Source: Planctomycetota bacterium (GTDB lineage: Bacteria > Planctomycetota > Phycisphaerae > UBA1845 > PWPN01). Taken from it: 7,692 nt of DNA. A program made the translations under genes and the position numbers. The DNA is taken from the NCBI GenBank assembly GCA_016209665.1, contig JACQVT010000276.1, positions 1 through 7,692 on the forward strand, read 5' to 3'. The notes beneath the pieces are model-generated. The model searched no databases. It saw only the letters and a list, made by a program, of their open reading frames with translations, and was not told where the DNA came from. Of the stretch, positions 5,642-7,692 are shown in pieces; within the stretch, counting starts at the first letter, position 1, and every line of letters begins with the position of its first letter.

Positions 5642-7692
5642 ATGCGTCACACTCAGATACTCTTGGCCATCGTGGGCGGCATTGTCCTGCCCGCCTCCGT
5701 CCGTGCACTCGAATGGAAGGGCGTCATCGTCGGCGATGCCGTGCCGGGATGGCGGGTGCGGGGCGAGTCGAAGGATGTCTGGGTCGTCAAGGACGGCATG
5801 TTGCAGTGCGTGGCCGGCGAGCGGAAGTGGGGCGAATGGATCGGCACCGAGGCCGAGTACACCGACGTGGCCGTCGACTTCGAGTACAGGATGTCGCCGG
5901 GCGGCAACAGCGGGCTGTATCTGCGGACGCCTCCACAGGGGCATCCATCCAGCGTCTCGATCGAGATTCAGTTGCTCGACGATGAGGCCGAGAAGCACAA
6001 GGACCTCAAGCCCGCCCAGTTCACCGGCTCGATCTACAAGCTCGTCGCCCCGGCCAAACGCAACGCCAAGCCTCCCGGCGAATGGAACCACATGCGGGTG
6101 ACGGCCGACCGCGACCACATCACCGTGGTGCTCAACGGCGAAACGATCGTCGACGTCGATCGTCGCGACTGCCCGGAACTGCTCAACCGCTCGACCCGCG
6201 GAGCGGTCGGCTTCCAGGACCACCACACGCCGGTGTGGTTCCGCAACATCCGCATCGCCGACCTGGCCCAGGATCGCCTGCAGCGCAGCGCCTGGTGGCG
6301 GGACGCCAAGTTCGGCCTGTTCATCCACTGGGGCGTTTACAGCGTGCTCGGCCAGGGCGAATGGAACATGAAGGTCAGCCGCATCCCCGCCGCCGAGTAT
6401 GAGAAGCTCACCGCCCAGTTCAACCCGACGGGCTTCGACGCCGCCGAGTGGGTCGGCCTCGCCAAACGGGCGGGCCAGAAGTACATGGTGATCACCTCCA
6501 AGCACCACGACGGCTTCGCGATGTTCGATTCGAAGGTGTCGGACTACACGATCGTCAAGGCCGCGCCGTTCAAGCGCGACCCGATCAAGGCACTGGCCCA
6601 GGAGTGCGGCCGGCAGGACGTGCGGTTCGGGCTGTACCACTCGATCCTCGACTGGCGCCACCCGGATTACGATCCCATCCCCGACTGGGACCCGGCCCGG
6701 AGCACTATCCCGACCAACTTCGACCGATACCTCGCCTACATGACCGCCCAGGCCCGCGAGCTGTGCACGGGTTACGGCCCGCCGGCCTGCTGGTGGTGGG
6801 ACATGCCGGTCTCCCACGAGGGTCACGCCGACCGGATGAAGTTCGCCCGGATCAACGCCATGATCCGCGAGTTGCAGCCGGGTATTCTGATCAACAACCG
6901 CTCGGCCATCACCGAGGATTTCGACACCCCCGAGCAGTACATCCCCGCCACGGGCATCAAAAACCCCGACGGCTCACCCAAGCTGTGGGAGGCGTGCATC
7001 ACGCTGACCACGGGCCACGGCTCGCACCCGCCGACCGCCTGGTGGGGCTACGACAAGAACGAGACCGAGTACAAGACGCCGGAATTCTGCATCCGCATGT
7101 TGATCGACGTGGTCTCCAAGGGCGGCAACCTGCTGCTCAACGTCGGCCCCGGGCCCGACGGTCGGATCCAGGACGCGGAACGCGGCGTACTGGAAGCGAT
7201 GGGCCGCTGGCTCGCCGTCAACGGCGAGGCGATCTACGGCACGACGGCCAGCCCGTTCAGCCATCTGCCGTTCCTGGGCCGGGCCACCGTCAAGGGCGAC
7301 GTGCTGTACGTGCACGTGTTCGCCCGGCCCGCCGACGGTCGGCTCGTGCTGCCCGGTCTGACCAACGAGGTCCGCAGCGCGAAACTGCTGTCCGTCCGCG
7401 ACGCAGCGCCGCTCGCGGCTTCGCGGGGTGCCGGTGACGTCGTGGTGGAGTTGCCCGCCGGGGCCCCCGAATCCATCGCCACCGTCGTCGCCCTGCAGCT
7501 CGATGGCCCGCCCCGCGTCGAGCCGTTCGCCATTCGGCCCGAGGCCGACGGCACGCTCACGCTCCCCGCGACGTATGCCGAGATCCGTGCCCGCCACGGC
7601 CAGCGGGCCCGCTTCGACACTGCCGGCGAGCAGGTCTACGTCGGCAACTGGACCAGTCCGAACGATCACGTGTGCTGGCAGTTCCAGGTCAG
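5642..7692 (+). CDS. Exported DUF1080 (3-keto-disaccharide hydrolase-like) - GH29 alpha-L-fucosidase fusion (cut by right window edge)
   Basis: The frame stays open for 683 codons to the window end. Residues 1-22 are a signal peptide (cleavage likely after Val-Arg-Ala). Residues about 25-207 match the DUF1080 jelly-roll domain (PF06439): GGNSGLYLR (87-95), IEIQLLDDE (107-115), FTGSIYKL (127-134), PPGEWNHMRV (144-153) and VWFRNIRI (198-205). After a linker of about ten residues, a GH29 barrel starts at WWRDAKFGLFIHWGVYS (218-234). It continues with GEWNM (239-243), KYMVITSKHHDGFAMF (280-295), GLYHSILDW (330-338), PACWWWDMP (381-389), GILINNR (414-420) and SKGGNLLLNVGPGPDGRI (492-509). By family comparison His229, Glu240-Trp241 and His288-His289 line the fucose pocket, and Asp387 is the likely nucleophile. 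Glu431 (TPEQ) is only a candidate acid/base. After about residue 510 come a beta-rich C-terminal domain and, from about 640, a further module ending in YVGNWTSPNDHVCWQFQV. The protein probably removes alpha-fucose from external glycans; linkage preference is unknown. Confidence 0.92.
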   Translation, partial: MRHTQILLAIVGGIVLPASVRALEWKGVIVGDAVPGWRVRGESKDVWVVKDGMLQCVAGERKWGEWIGTEAEYTDVAVDFEYRMSPGGNSGLYLRTPPQGHPSSVSIEIQLLDDEAEKHKDLKPAQFTGSIYKLVAPAKRNAKPPGEWNHMRVTADRDHITVVLNGETIVDVDRRDCPELLNRSTRGAVGFQDHHTPVWFRNIRIADLAQDRLQRSAWWRDAKFGLFIHWGVYSVLGQGEWNMKVSRIPAAEYEKLTAQFNPTGFDAAEWVGLAKRAGQKYMVITSKHHDGFAMFDSKVSDYTIVKAAPFKRDPIKALAQECGRQDVRFGLYHSILDWRHPDYDPIPDWDPARSTIPTNFDRYLAYMTAQARELCTGYGPPACWWWDMPVSHEGHADRMKFARINAMIRELQPGILINNRSAITEDFDTPEQYIPATGIKNPDGSPKLWEACITLTTGHGSHPPTAWWGYDKNETEYKTPEFCIRMLIDVVSKGGNLLLNVGPGPDGRIQDAERGVLEAMGRWLAVNGEAIYGTTASPFSHLPFLGRATVKGDVLYVHVFARPADGRLVLPGLTNEVRSAKLLSVRDAAPLAASRGAGDVVVELPAGAPESIATVVALQLDGPPRVEPFAIRPEADGTLTLPATYAEIRARHGQRARFDTAGEQVYVGNWTSPNDHVCWQFQV

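Noticed and set aside
5535..6101. Plus-strand open frame starting at an ATG that overlaps the propeller gene's stop codon
   Set aside because: The stop/start overlap looks like translational coupling, but the product runs out of frame through the DUF1080 domain, and its composition is not protein-like.
5597..6826. Long minus-strand open frame (409 codons)
   Set aside because: It is antisense to the DUF1080-GH29 gene, which carries every expected motif in the plus frame.
6448..7437. Plus-strand open frame (329 codons) overlapping GH29
   Set aside because: It is in a different frame from the GH29 domain and gives Arg/Pro/Gly-rich sequence without motifs.

Overview
The window is a GC-rich stretch of bacterial chromosome holding five protein genes, two of them cut by the window ends. 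The gene content points to the Planctomycetota or a neighbouring PVC lineage, most likely a planctomycete. The indications are a secreted DUF1080 (3-keto-disaccharide hydrolase-like) domain fused to a GH29 fucosidase, a stand-alone secreted transglutaminase-like protein, a uroporphyrinogen-decarboxylase-superfamily methyltransferase, and short palindromic or 'CGCCAAGACGCCAAGGACGC' type repeats. This placement rests on family knowledge and repeat style, not on a marker gene. No rRNA, tRNA, CRISPR array, transposase or phage gene was seen.

Layout. Positions 1-1142 (minus) hold the N-terminal 380 residues of an exported glycoside-hydrolase-like protein, cut by the left edge. Just upstream on the same strand, 1200-2726 encodes a 508-residue exported transglutaminase-like protein with a visible Cys-His-Asp triad. 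The two genes are 57 bases apart and probably co-transcribed. A compact divergent control region (about 2727-2825) separates this pair from a plus-strand gene at 2826-3929. That gene encodes a 367-residue URO-D-superfamily protein with the His-X-Cys...Cys zinc signature of MtaA/MtbA-type methylcobamide methyltransferases, so it is probably not the haem-pathway HemE. It carries a perfect palindromic element inside its coding region. Positions 3930-4122 have no gene but contain a long imperfect inverted repeat, resembling a REP doublet. Next, 4123-5535 encodes a 470-residue protein of unknown function with about four membrane segments followed by a beta-propeller-like (PD40) domain. After a 106-base gap with overlapping potential hairpins and a good ribosome-binding site, 5642-7692 (plus) encodes an exported DUF1080-GH29 fusion that continues past the right edge.

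How they may work together. The two end genes are exported carbohydrate-active proteins, and the transglutaminase-like protein is exported too, so the shared theme is handling of external glycans, possibly fucose-containing ones. There is no SusC/SusD pair, sulfatase or sugar transporter in view, so this is not a recognisable polysaccharide utilisation locus. The methyltransferase-like gene and the membrane propeller gene have no obvious functional link to the glycosidases. No single new multi-gene system can be demonstrated. The most distinctive items are the DUF1080-GH29 fusion with an extra C-terminal module, the palindrome embedded in the methyltransferase gene, the inverted-repeat element, and the overlapping divergent promoters.
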